Under the pieces are notes generated by a model. That model did no database searches, was not told the DNA's origin, and saw only the letters and a program-made list of their open reading frames with translations. Source: Pedobacter sp. PACM 27299 (GTDB lineage: Bacteria; Bacteroidota; Bacteroidia; Sphingobacteriales; Sphingobacteriaceae). From it: a stretch of DNA of 64,000 nt. The position numbers and the translations under genes are program-made. This document shows, piece after piece, positions 45,329 to 53,996 of the stretch. Location: contig NZ_CP012996.1 in assembly GCF_001412655.1 (NCBI RefSeq), forward strand, positions 1,612,001 through 1,676,000. Direction: 5' to 3'. Each line of letters begins with the position of its first letter. Position 1 is the first letter of the stretch.

Positions 45329-46791
45329 TGGAATGGCTATACTATCTGCTGAAAGTTAGCAGTTGTCTGCTGCTCTTTCTGGGAAGTTATGCACTGTTCC
45401 TAAAAAAACTAAGTTTTTTTAAAGCCAATCGGATCTACCTGATGGGGACCTTGTTTCTCAGTTTTATCATTCCATTGCTGAAATTTGAATGGAGCCAGCA
45501 GCTGGAAACGACCAGGTTCTTTGGCGGATATGATCCTGTAGAACAGATCAGCAGCAAATCGCTGGCACCAATACTCCTAAACCAGGAGCTCAATTCCTTT
45601 AATATTGCCGACTGGCTTTTTTACAGTTACCTCCTGATCATGGCAATAGTTCTAGGAAGAGGCTTTTTTAAAGTATATCAGTTAATCAGGCATACGCGTG
45701 CTGAGTTCAGCCGAATTAATGATTTAAAGGTGATTGACAAGAAAACAGGTTTCGCCAATTGCTCCTTTTTTAATTATGTTTTTATCGATTCCAGTAATCT
45801 GACCACTGAGGAAACGCAGATTTTGTTAAAACACGAGCAGGTTCATGCCAGACAATTCCACAGCCTTGATAAATTGATTTTATTGTTATTTAAAGCTGTG
45901 CTCTGGTTCAATCCGCTCATATATTGGTATGAAAAAGCAGTAGAAGAAGTACATGAGTTTGAAGCCGACGCGCTGACTGCAAATGAATTTTCGGCTGATT
46001 TATATGCGAATCTTCTCCTGAAAATGGCTACTAAAACCCAGTTAAACCCTATCCTGCATAGTTTTAGTCAGCATCCTTTGAAAGATAGAATAGGGATGCT
46101 TTTTACCAGTTCCTCTAAAACTGGAAGAAAGTGGAGTTATTTAATCATGATCCCATTGCTGATCTGCCTGAGCTGGTTATTCGCTTTCAAAGTACCAGAG
46201 CTCTCCACAGAAAGAAGCGCTGGCGACCGCAATTTTGTGTTGATCCTGGATGCCGGACATGGAGGTAAGGACCATGGGACAGAAGATCAGGGACTTTTTG
46301 AAAAAGACCTGACCTTGTTAATGCAGCAAAAGCTGAGCAGGATGGCGAAAGACAGAAACCTTAAAGTGATCACCACAAGGGATATGGATCAATACTTATC
46401 TCTAAAGGACAGGGTCGAGCCCAAAGGTGACCTGCTGATTTCCCTTCATGTGAATCAAAATCAGGATGCTGCAATAAATGGCATTGAGCTCTTGAGAGGA
46501 AATGCAAGTGCCGATACAGGCAAGGCCGAAAAATTAAATCAACTGAGTTATCAGCTGTATAAAAACCTCAGCAAATTAAAAGGGATTGCCATAAATAATA
46601 CTCCGAAAGAAGTTAAAGGACTATATATTTTAGACAAAAGCATCTCTCCATCGATGATCCTTGAACTGGGCTATTTAACGCATCAGCAGGATCGGGATTA
46701 TTTAACAAACCCCGATAAACAAGAAGAATTAGTCCATGCAATCCTCAATTCGATTTTAGATTACCAAGAAACCTTACACAAGGATAAATAG
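45328..46791 (+). CDS. M56 (BlaR1-type) metalloprotease fused to a periplasmic Amidase_3 domain
   Basis: The 487-residue protein has helices at about 4-22, 34-51 and 93-112, then a cytoplasmic M56 protease domain with 'KHEQVH' (His169, Glu170, His173) and 'HEFEAD' (Glu212, Asp214). A fourth helix (about 271-288) leads to a C-terminal N-acetylmuramoyl-L-alanine amidase domain. The amidase ligands are visible: His311 ('LDAGHGG'), Glu325, His374 ('SLHVN') and the catalytic Glu446 ('LELGYLT'). In BlaR1 this place is held by a penicillin-binding sensor. The fusion could couple cell-wall turnover to repressor cleavage. The next gene begins 7 bp later. Confidence 0.9.
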   Translation: MEWLYYLLKVSSCLLLFLGSYALFLKKLSFFKANRIYLMGTLFLSFIIPLLKFEWSQQLETTRFFGGYDPVEQISSKSLAPILLNQELNSFNIADWLFYSYLLIMAIVLGRGFFKVYQLIRHTRAEFSRINDLKVIDKKTGFANCSFFNYVFIDSSNLTTEETQILLKHEQVHARQFHSLDKLILLLFKAVLWFNPLIYWYEKAVEEVHEFEADALTANEFSADLYANLLLKMATKTQLNPILHSFSQHPLKDRIGMLFTSSSKTGRKWSYLIMIPLLICLSWLFAFKVPELSTERSAGDRNFVLILDAGHGGKDHGTEDQGLFEKDLTLLMQQKLSRMAKDRNLKVITTRDMDQYLSLKDRVEPKGDLLISLHVNQNQDAAINGIELLRGNASADTGKAEKLNQLSYQLYKNLSKLKGIAINNTPKEVKGLYILDKSISPSMILELGYLTHQQDRDYLTNPDKQEELVHAILNSILDYQETLHKDK

Positions 46792-46798
46792 TATTAAC

Positions 46799-49177
46799 AT
46801 GTTTAAAATCGCAAACTTTCTTTTGTTTGCCAGTCTATTTTTACTGGTGAACGGTTCCTTCGCGCAATATAAAATACAAGGAAATATCGCTGTGGAAACA
46901 CCTTTGTCCATTTCGGTAAGAATTAAGGATAGCCTAAACTTTTCGCAAGTCACACAAACAGATCAACAGGGTAAATTCAACTTTAGCAACCTAAAGAAAG
47001 GAAAGTATCTGCTGATTCTTTCTGGCCTCAATTTTAAAACAATACAATCTTCAATTATATTAAACGCAGATACGATCATCAGCTTCAACTCAGCAAAAAA
47101 TACCATTGATTTGAAGGATGTTGAAATCAACCTTAAGAAGAATTTAATAGAGAAAAAACTGGATCGTACCGTATTTAATGTGGCAGGAAGTGTTGTGGCA
47201 ATGGGTACAGATGCACTCGAACTGATGGCTAAAGTTCCCGGAATTCGTGTGGTCAATGATAGAGTTTCTTTAGTGGGAAAAGGAGGGGTCAGCATCATGA
47301 TCAATGATAAACTGACACCGCTGAGCGAAGAGGACCTGGCCAACTATTTACGGTCCATTTCTTCCGATCAAATCGCTAAAATTGAGGTCATCACCAACCC
47401 TTCTGCTAAATATGATGCCCAGGGGAATAATGGACTGATCAATATTGTGCTAAAAAAGGATATCGCGGAGGGATTTAAAGGAACGGCGAATCTAGGTTTT
47501 ACACAAGCCATTTATCCTACAGCATCTGCAGGAGGGAATCTGAGTTTCAGAAAAAATAAGATGACGTTGTTCAGTAATTTTAATATTCGGAAAGGTTCCA
47601 GTGTTCCTTTCGAACAGAGCAAAGTTTTTTATCCGACGCAAACCTGGAATGTGGTCAATAAAGACCGAAACTTCCGCACAGTGCCGAGCGGGCAATTGGG
47701 AATCGATTATCAGGCCTCTAAAAACATTGTAATGGGGCTGTCTTTTAATGGCGGTCTGACTAATTTCCACTCCGAGGAAAACATAAAAACCAGGGTATTG
47801 AACAAAACACAAAACCTGGATTCCCTTTTGAATTCTGATGCCAATGCCAAGTTCAAGTCACATTATAATTCCGCAAATTTTTACCTGAAGCAGATCCTCG
47901 ATACACTAGGGAAACAATTCATGATTAACGCAGATTGGTTTAAATATGATGATGATAAACAACGTTTTTTTGACAATACAAGTTATGATCCTCATGGGCA
48001 AATCATCCCCAATTCCTTTGCTCAATATCTATCTGCAAGTCAGCAGAAAATTGATTTATATACTATAAAAGCTGATGTAGACTTGCCATACGCTATTTTT
48101 AACCTTTCCATCGGTACAAAACTGAGTTTTATCCGAAACCAAAGCGATGTCGCTTTTTATAAAATGAAGGACAGCTTTTATGAAATTGACCAGGGCCAAA
48201 GTAATCAGTTTAGCTATACGGAAAACACACAGGCACTATACCTGAATCTAAATAAAACAACAAAGAAATGGGATTTTCAGGCGGGACTAAGAGCAGAATA
48301 TACGCAAACCGCAGGTATCTCCATCAACTCCAGCACCGGAAAAGATTACCTAAAACTCTTTCCTACCCTTTTTATCGTTTATCGATCAAATGAAAAAAGC
48401 CAGTTTTCTTTAAATTATGGACGAAGGATCAATAGGCCAGGTTATAAGAAACTCAACCCTTTCCGTTGGTATAGCAACCAATATTCATACACGGAAGGTA
48501 ATCCGTTTTTGCAGCCTTCCTATAACAACAACATGGAATTGTCTCATACTTATGCCAGGGTTTTAACCAGTACATTGTCTTTTAGTAATACCAATAATGG
48601 CTATAATGAGGTCAATTTTACGGATGTAAATACCAATACCCAAATTTTAAGGCCAGTTAATTTAATTACCGCTTATCATTATCAGTTGAGTAATTCCATC
48701 ACTTTTAATCCGTTTGATTGGTTCGGAAGTACCAACCAATTGGATGTCTTTTATACCCGTTCCAATTCTTCTATTGCAGCAACCATCCCAGACTTAAATG
48801 GTTTTGGTGCTTACTTTTCTACTTTAAACCAATTGGTTTTGAATAAATCGAAAACAATAATGGGCGATTTGAATTTCTGGTACCAGTTTCGGGGAACTAG
48901 TGATTTAAACAAAATGAAAAGTCAGTATAGCCTGGATATCGGCTTAAAAAAACTGATGCTGGACAAAAAATTACAGTTAGCATTGAATGCAACGGATGTT
49001 TTAAAAAGCAGCAGGCAGCGTTACAGCAGTGTAGTCAATCACATCAGACAGGAATATAACAATTATTACGATTCGCAATACCTGCGATTCACCATCAGGT
49101 ATAATTTCGGAAATGAAAAGCTGAAACAGCAGGACAGAAAGCCCGGTAACGAAGAGGAAAGGCGGCGCAGTAATTAA
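46799..49177 (+). CDS. TonB-receptor-like outer-membrane beta-barrel protein (OMP_b-brl_3 type)
   Basis: The 792-residue protein has a signal peptide (cleavage near 'GSFA', about residue 23), a short carboxypeptidase-regulatory-like domain (about 24-110) and a plug-like region ('ALELMAKVPGIRVVNDRVSLVGKGGVSIMINDKL', 'IEVITNPSAKYDAQGNNGLINIVLKKD'). A long beta-barrel follows ('YGRRINRPGYKKLNPF', 'YTEGNPFLQPSYNNNMELSH'). Proteins of this class lack a typical Ton box and their cargo is mostly unknown. It is third in the operon after the repressor and the M56-amidase, so its level is probably set by the same signal. The C-terminal Arg/Asn-rich tail is unusual for a barrel. Confidence 0.85.
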   Translation: MFKIANFLLFASLFLLVNGSFAQYKIQGNIAVETPLSISVRIKDSLNFSQVTQTDQQGKFNFSNLKKGKYLLILSGLNFKTIQSSIILNADTIISFNSAKNTIDLKDVEINLKKNLIEKKLDRTVFNVAGSVVAMGTDALELMAKVPGIRVVNDRVSLVGKGGVSIMINDKLTPLSEEDLANYLRSISSDQIAKIEVITNPSAKYDAQGNNGLINIVLKKDIAEGFKGTANLGFTQAIYPTASAGGNLSFRKNKMTLFSNFNIRKGSSVPFEQSKVFYPTQTWNVVNKDRNFRTVPSGQLGIDYQASKNIVMGLSFNGGLTNFHSEENIKTRVLNKTQNLDSLLNSDANAKFKSHYNSANFYLKQILDTLGKQFMINADWFKYDDDKQRFFDNTSYDPHGQIIPNSFAQYLSASQQKIDLYTIKADVDLPYAIFNLSIGTKLSFIRNQSDVAFYKMKDSFYEIDQGQSNQFSYTENTQALYLNLNKTTKKWDFQAGLRAEYTQTAGISINSSTGKDYLKLFPTLFIVYRSNEKSQFSLNYGRRINRPGYKKLNPFRWYSNQYSYTEGNPFLQPSYNNNMELSHTYARVLTSTLSFSNTNNGYNEVNFTDVNTNTQILRPVNLITAYHYQLSNSITFNPFDWFGSTNQLDVFYTRSNSSIAATIPDLNGFGAYFSTLNQLVLNKSKTIMGDLNFWYQFRGTSDLNKMKSQYSLDIGLKKLMLDKKLQLALNATDVLKSSRQRYSSVVNHIRQEYNNYYDSQYLRFTIRYNFGNEKLKQQDRKPGNEEERRRSN

Positions 49178-49296
49178 TGATAACCTGATCAATTCAGTAT
49201 CAGGAAATTTTCCTGAACCTGGCTCTTTTCTTATCTTATGGTATTTTTTTCGATCCAATTAGCCGGTAAGTTTGTTGTAGAGTAAAAGAGAAAATT

Positions 49297-49851
49297 ATGT
49301 ATCAGCTTAAAGTGATTGTAGCCAGCACCAGGCCGGGAAGAAAAGGGCCAGCTATTGCCAAATGGTTTATGGATTTACTCCAGGAACAGTCCGATTTTGA
49401 AGTCGAACTGATCGATCTTAAAGAGGTAAATCTGCCTTTTATGGATGAACCGGAACATCCCAGACTACAGAAATACCAACATGAACATACTAAAGCATGG
49501 AGCAAGAAGATTGCAGCAGCCGATGCTTTTGTTTTCGTGACGCCGGAATACAATTTCGGATACCCTGCAACGCTAAAAAACGCACTGGATTTTCTATATC
49601 AGGAATGGACCTATAAACCGGTCGGTTTTGTAAGTTATGGCGGTATTGCTGGTGGTACCAGGTCTGTTCAAATGCTGAAACAAGTCGTCACAGCGTTAAA
49701 AATGGTTCCAATCGTAGAAGCTGTCCATGTTCCTTTTTTTACGAAATTCATTGATGATCAAGAGCAGTTTGTTGGCAATGAAGGACACCTGCGTATGGTA
49801 CAGGGACTATTGAAGGAACTGGTATGGTGGACAAATAAGCTGAAAAGCTAA
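49297..49851 (+). CDS. NADPH-dependent FMN reductase
   Basis: This 184-residue flavodoxin-fold oxidoreductase has the phosphate-binding loop 'STRPGRKGPAIAKW' near residues 9-22 and the conserved 'TPEYNFGYPATLKNALDFLYQEW' near residues 84-106, plus 'VSYGGIAGGTRSVQMLK'. Members reduce quinones, azo dyes or metal ions with NAD(P)H using FMN. It is cytoplasmic and probably shares a transcript with the pirin gene 12 bp downstream. Confidence 0.9.
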   Translation: MYQLKVIVASTRPGRKGPAIAKWFMDLLQEQSDFEVELIDLKEVNLPFMDEPEHPRLQKYQHEHTKAWSKKIAAADAFVFVTPEYNFGYPATLKNALDFLYQEWTYKPVGFVSYGGIAGGTRSVQMLKQVVTALKMVPIVEAVHVPFFTKFIDDQEQFVGNEGHLRMVQGLLKELVWWTNKLKS

Positions 49852-49863
49852 ATCACATAAGTT

Positions 49864-50736
49864 ATGATGAAAAAAATAGCAGGTGTTTACAGTAGCACCT
49901 ATAAACATGCAGTGGGCGATGGGTTTAAAGTGATCAATATCTTTCCAAATGGAAACAACCTTGGAGATAAAATGAGCCCATTTTATATGATAGATTATCA
50001 GCCGGAAACTTATTATGAACCTAGTGATAAAAAACGAGGCGTAAATGTACACCCGCATCGCGGAATAGAGCCGGTTACCCTGGTTTATCAAGGCGCCGTA
50101 GCACATGCCGATAGCGCTGGTCATCAGGGAATCGTTGGACCTGGCGACGTACAATGGATGACCGCCGGAAAAGGAATTCTACATAAAGAATATTTCGAAG
50201 AAGAGTTTTCCCGTAAAGGAGGAAATCTGCAAATGATGCAGGTCTGGACCATATTACCAAAAGCAAATAAATATGTGGAACCAAGCTATCAAACCCTGCT
50301 CAAAGAGGATATTAAAAAAGTAACACTGGAAGATGGAGAAGTTAGGGTAATCGCAGGAAGCTACCAGGACGTAGCAAGTCCGGTAAGAACGTATAGCCCG
50401 ATGAACTTATTAGATGTGACTTTGAATAAAGGGGGAGGTATGAAAATCGACTGCCCGGCAGATTATAATATGGGTATTTTCATTCTCGATGGTGCACTTC
50501 AACTAAATGGAACAGCAGCCGGTAAAGAGCAGTTTGTTTTATTTGAAAATGAAGGAGAAGTGGTAGAGATTTTAGCCGCTTCGCAGGCTAAGTTTGTAAT
50601 TTTGAACGGGAAGCCATTGAATGAACCGGCAGTACATAAAGGGCCATTTGTAATGAATACTCAGGAAGAAATAGAACAAGCTTATGCAGATGCAGCCGCC
50701 GGTAAATTTGGGTTCCTGGAAAATGAAACCGTATAA
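49864..50736 (+). CDS. Pirin-family protein
   Basis: The 290-residue bicupin protein matches pirin: 'NVHPHRGIEPVTLVYQGAVAHADSAGHQGIVGPGDVQWMTAGKGILHKE' holds the N-terminal cupin metal ligands (two His of 'HPHRG', a later His and Glu). The second cupin is less conserved. Bacterial pirins include quercetin dioxygenases and redox-linked regulators, and the activity here is not known. The start is one of two adjacent ATGs. Its stop codon abuts the stop codon of the convergent DUF92 gene, with no bases between. Confidence 0.87.
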   Translation: MMKKIAGVYSSTYKHAVGDGFKVINIFPNGNNLGDKMSPFYMIDYQPETYYEPSDKKRGVNVHPHRGIEPVTLVYQGAVAHADSAGHQGIVGPGDVQWMTAGKGILHKEYFEEEFSRKGGNLQMMQVWTILPKANKYVEPSYQTLLKEDIKKVTLEDGEVRVIAGSYQDVASPVRTYSPMNLLDVTLNKGGGMKIDCPADYNMGIFILDGALQLNGTAAGKEQFVLFENEGEVVEILAASQAKFVILNGKPLNEPAVHKGPFVMNTQEEIEQAYADAAAGKFGFLENETV

Positions 50737-51462
50737 TTAATGAAAGACTAAATACAGCAACAACCCGGTAACTGCCGCAAATAGGGTATTAAGAAAATTA
50801 ACACCATTGTTGCCGATTAAGTTTTTGCGTTCCAGCATAGCACCCAGCAGGGAGTCTGTAAAGTTGCCTATCATCCCTGCAATCGCTACAATGATTGCCG
50901 CCTGCCCAAATCCCGCATAGATCAAAGCGATAATTCCAGCGCCAAGAGCGCCGATTAAGGTACCCTCAAAACTGATCACACCATCCAGGCCTTTTGCTTC
51001 TTTTTTCAAACTGAGGATATTGAAAAACCGGCTGCCATAAACTGTTCCAAGTTCAGAAGACAGGGTGTCGGCAAGGGCAGAAGCCAGACTTGCGGCCATC
51101 ATTAACAGGTAATAATTACTGTTTTCAGGATTCAGCAGACATAGTACAGCAGTAATGCCGGCAACACCACCATTCGCAAGTACCTGCCAGGTATCTCTGC
51201 CTGTTTTTTCTCCTTCAGCAGGCTGGATCTTGAGCTTTTCCGCCTTTTTATGTGAAGTAGCCAGAACGCTTAGAACAAAAAATGCCGTTAGCATTAATAT
51301 TCCCTTTAAGCCTGAGGCTAAGGCCACTAGAAAACCTAATATAGTAGCAGCTACAGCAGCAAATAAGGTCAATTTTCTGATTTTTACGCAAACTACCATA
51401 AGTACCGTTAATAGGAGCAGTACGATTTGCAGTAAAGGATCATTAAGGAGAGGCGTCATCAT
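50737..51462 (-). CDS. DUF92 integral membrane protein
   Basis: The 241-residue protein has about six hydrophobic segments and fits the DUF92 (TIGR00297) family: 'LANGGVAGITAVLCLLNPE', 'ADTLSSELGTVYG', 'GVISFEGTLIGALGAG' and the final 'NFLNTLFAAVTGLLLYLVFH'. Characterised relatives include the phytol-phosphate kinase VTE6 of plants; bacterial functions are largely unknown. It follows the AraC-family regulator by 5 bp and may be cotranscribed with it. Confidence 0.85.
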   Translation of the reverse strand: MMTPLLNDPLLQIVLLLLTVLMVVCVKIRKLTLFAAVAATILGFLVALASGLKGILMLTAFFVLSVLATSHKKAEKLKIQPAEGEKTGRDTWQVLANGGVAGITAVLCLLNPENSNYYLLMMAASLASALADTLSSELGTVYGSRFFNILSLKKEAKGLDGVISFEGTLIGALGAGIIALIYAGFGQAAIIVAIAGMIGNFTDSLLGAMLERKNLIGNNGVNFLNTLFAAVTGLLLYLVFH

Positions 51463-51467
51463 CTGTG

Positions 51468-52349
51468 TTATACCAGCGTGTTGAATTTAACTTTAATGTG
51501 TTCTTTTGCTTGTTTCTGAAACTCTTCTGGCGTCTGCCCGGTTTGTTTCTTAAAGAAACGACTGAAGTATGGCCTATCTGAAAAGCCCAGTTCGTACGCG
51601 ATCTCTTTGATCGTAATTTCGCTGTGAATGATACTTCTTTTAGCTTCCAGAATGATCCGGTCATGGATCAGCTGCATTCCTGTTTTATCCAGTTTCTCTT
51701 TTAAAATCTGGTTTAAGCGCTTGGAACTGATGCCCAGTTTACCCGCATAAAAGTCAGTATTCCTCACTTGCTGAAAATTGCTTTCCAGCAGCATCAAAAA
51801 CTCGTACACCCGCTTTTGATGAATATCCTGACTGGTGAAATCATGTTCTTTTACCTGAATCAATTTCAATAGAAAAACCTTAAGCAAGGCTTTTACCATG
51901 GTCATGCTTTGGTTTGCATATTCCTTTTCCAGCAAACTAAAGATCCCGGAAAGCTCAGCAGCAGCAGCTTCATTTAACCGCAGACAAGAGAATTCGCCCT
52001 GCACATTGAAAATTTTAAAGAGATCTAAAAGAAACTCTTTGTCCTCTTCTTCCAGCATATCCCTCTTAAAAGAGATCAATTCCCCGTTCTTTCCAGCTTT
52101 ATTTAATTGATGCACACGGTATGGAGGAATCAGGTAAATCCAATCTCCTTTAGCATCCAGATCCGTATCCTTCAAGGCATGTAAAGCATCTTCATTCTTT
52201 AACCATACAATCTCAAAAAAGTCTTTCCGTCCAGGATCATTTAGATAACTAGGTGGACAATTGCCCAGATTACGAATATAAATCAATGATTTCTCCAAGC
52301 CCGCCGGTAATGCAACATTCATCATGGTATAAAGATAAGGACTCTTCAT
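51468..52349 (-). CDS. AraC-family transcriptional regulator
   Basis: The 293-residue protein has an N-terminal cupin-like half (about 1-165) and a C-terminal AraC DNA-binding domain (about 190-285). Both helix-turn-helices are present, including 'DFYAGKLGISSKRLNQILKEK' and 'IKEIAYELGFSDRPYFSRFFKKQTGQTPEEF'. It lies divergently 178 bp from the hexuloisomerase/hexulosephosphate synthase pair, which suggests that it controls those genes, though no operator can be assigned by eye. The DUF92 gene follows directly on the same strand. Confidence 0.9.
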   Translation of the reverse strand: MKSPYLYTMMNVALPAGLEKSLIYIRNLGNCPPSYLNDPGRKDFFEIVWLKNEDALHALKDTDLDAKGDWIYLIPPYRVHQLNKAGKNGELISFKRDMLEEEDKEFLLDLFKIFNVQGEFSCLRLNEAAAAELSGIFSLLEKEYANQSMTMVKALLKVFLLKLIQVKEHDFTSQDIHQKRVYEFLMLLESNFQQVRNTDFYAGKLGISSKRLNQILKEKLDKTGMQLIHDRIILEAKRSIIHSEITIKEIAYELGFSDRPYFSRFFKKQTGQTPEEFQKQAKEHIKVKFNTLV

Positions 52350-52527
52350 TCAGGAGATTGGACGATTTGGAAATTATGGTGGACTATTCGGAAATAACTT
52401 AATTTTTGTGGCTTAGCGATGACTTTTTAAGTCCAATGTTTCCTGATTGTCCCATATAATGCGCTGATAGTGTAACCGGAAGCGAAAAAACCAGACCTAC
52501 CTTTACAGCAGATTAAAAACAGGAGCA

Positions 52528-53118
52528 ATGGAATTCGGTACAACAACAGATAAACAACTGGCAAAAGAGGTTCGCAATAACCTGGAAATGATACTCATGG
52601 AAAATACCTGGTTGTTAAAACAGATAGATTTTAATGAAGTAGCAGTTTTAGCGAATGCTATTAAAACCGCAAACAGTGTCTTTATTATTGCTGCCGGACG
52701 TTCTGGTTTTGCCATGAGATCTGCAGCAATGCGCTTAATGCACCTGGGACTAAATGCCTATTTTGTTGGAGAAACCACTACTCCGGCCATCAAACAAGGT
52801 GATTTATTGATCGCAGCATCTGGATCTGGTACCACCAGCTCGATTGTAAAAGCTGCTGAAAAAGCAAAATCTGTAGGATCAAGGGTGGTGGCACTTTCTA
52901 CGCAATCACAATCTTTACTGGCCAATATCGCTGATCAATTGATCCTGATTCCAGCTGCGGAAAAAGAAGACCATGAAGGCAGTCGCTCCAGACAATATGC
53001 AGGAAGCTTATTTGAGCAGTTCCTGTTACTACTAACAGATGCAATTTTCCAGTCTTTATGGAAGCTGGATGATACACCAAATGCAGAATTATGGACCAGA
53101 CATGCAAACCTGGAATAA
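52528..53118 (+). CDS. hxlB: 6-Phospho-3-hexuloisomerase (PHI)
   Basis: This 196-residue SIS-domain protein has the family's length and motifs: 'VFIIAAGRSGFAMRSAAMRLMHLGLNAYFVGETTTPA', 'GDLLIAASGSGTTSSIVKAAEKAKSVG' and 'SRQYAGSLFEQFLLLLTDAI'. PHI converts hexulose-6-phosphate to fructose-6-phosphate, the second step of formaldehyde fixation by the ribulose monophosphate pathway. The partner hexulose-phosphate synthase gene follows 87 bp later, in the reverse of the usual hxlA-hxlB order. An AraC regulator is divergent. Confidence 0.92.
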   Translation: MEFGTTTDKQLAKEVRNNLEMILMENTWLLKQIDFNEVAVLANAIKTANSVFIIAAGRSGFAMRSAAMRLMHLGLNAYFVGETTTPAIKQGDLLIAASGSGTTSSIVKAAEKAKSVGSRVVALSTQSQSLLANIADQLILIPAAEKEDHEGSRSRQYAGSLFEQFLLLLTDAIFQSLWKLDDTPNAELWTRHANLE

Positions 53119-53205
53119 CCAGCAGAAATTGCTGAACAACCCAATAACCCTGATCAATACTTCGGGGAATCACACGAATTAAATCATTTTTTATATCACA
53201 TCATT

Positions 53206-53838
53206 ATGGCAAAATTACAAGTAGCAATCGATTTATTAACGACAGAAGAAGCATTAGCATTGGCAGCAAAAGTTGCCCCTTATGTAGATATTATTGAACT
53301 GGGAACTCCACTGATTAAAAACATGGGCGCAGCAGTAATCACTGCAATGAAAAACGCACATCCAGATAAATTGGTTTTCGCAGATATGAAAACAGCAGAT
53401 GCTGGTGAATTAGAAGCAGAAATTGCATTTAAAGCAGGTGCCGATTTAGTTACTGTAATGGGTGCTGTTGGTGATGCCACGATTATCGGTGCAGTGAAAG
53501 CAGCAAAAGCACATGGAAAAGGGATCGTAGTAGATACTATTGGTTGCCCTGACCGAGTTAGACGTGCACAGGAAGTCACTAAATTAGGTGTGGAATTCGT
53601 AGAACTTCATGCAGGATTAGATGAGCAATGGACGTCAGGATATTCTATCCAGGTATTGATCGACGAAACTGCAAGAGTAGGCGTACCAGTTTCTGTAGCA
53701 GGTGGTGTGAATCTTGACAATGTTGCGGCAGTAGTGAAAGCTGGTGCAGCAGTAATCGTTGCAGGTGCAGCAATCTATGGTGCAGAAGATCCAGCTGCAG
53801 CAGCAAAAGCAATGCGTACAGCAATTGACGCAGCTTAA
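53206..53838 (+). CDS. hxlA: 3-Hexulose-6-phosphate synthase (HPS)
   Basis: The 210-residue TIM-barrel protein belongs to the OMP-decarboxylase superfamily. Key features are 'IDLLTTEEAL' at strand 1, 'VFADMKTADAGELEAEIAFKAGADLVTVMG' with the catalytic Asp-x-Lys, 'VEFVELHAGLDEQ' and 'VPVSVAGGVNLDNV' for phosphate binding. HPS joins formaldehyde to ribulose-5-phosphate. With PHI it forms a complete two-gene module that can detoxify formaldehyde into sugar phosphates. No methanol or methylamine oxidation genes are seen, so detoxification is more likely than growth on C1 compounds. A terminator follows. Confidence 0.93.
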   Translation: MAKLQVAIDLLTTEEALALAAKVAPYVDIIELGTPLIKNMGAAVITAMKNAHPDKLVFADMKTADAGELEAEIAFKAGADLVTVMGAVGDATIIGAVKAAKAHGKGIVVDTIGCPDRVRRAQEVTKLGVEFVELHAGLDEQWTSGYSIQVLIDETARVGVPVSVAGGVNLDNVAAVVKAGAAVIVAGAAIYGAEDPAAAAKAMRTAIDAA

Positions 53839-53864
53839 TATCTTTTAGTAGTATTTGACTTACG

Positions 53865-53893
53865 ATGGCCTTGGGAAACTAAGGCCATTTTTG
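53865..53893 (+). terminator. Terminator of the hxl genes
   Basis: ATGGCCTT and AAGGCCAT form an 8-bp stem with an 8-nt loop, followed by TTTTTG, 27 bp after the hxlA stop. Confidence 0.75.
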
Positions 53894-53996
53894 TACCTTC
53901 TGTAATTACACTCTATTTTTTACAAAGCTGAAAGAAATAGAACAGTATGTAACTTTTAATGATATTGTCTATCTGAATTAGTCAATGTGATTAATT

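Noticed and set aside
52528..53838. Evidence for methylotrophy from the HPS-PHI pair
   Set aside because: No methanol, methylamine or formaldehyde-generating enzyme is in the window; the pair is common in heterotrophs as a detoxifying module.
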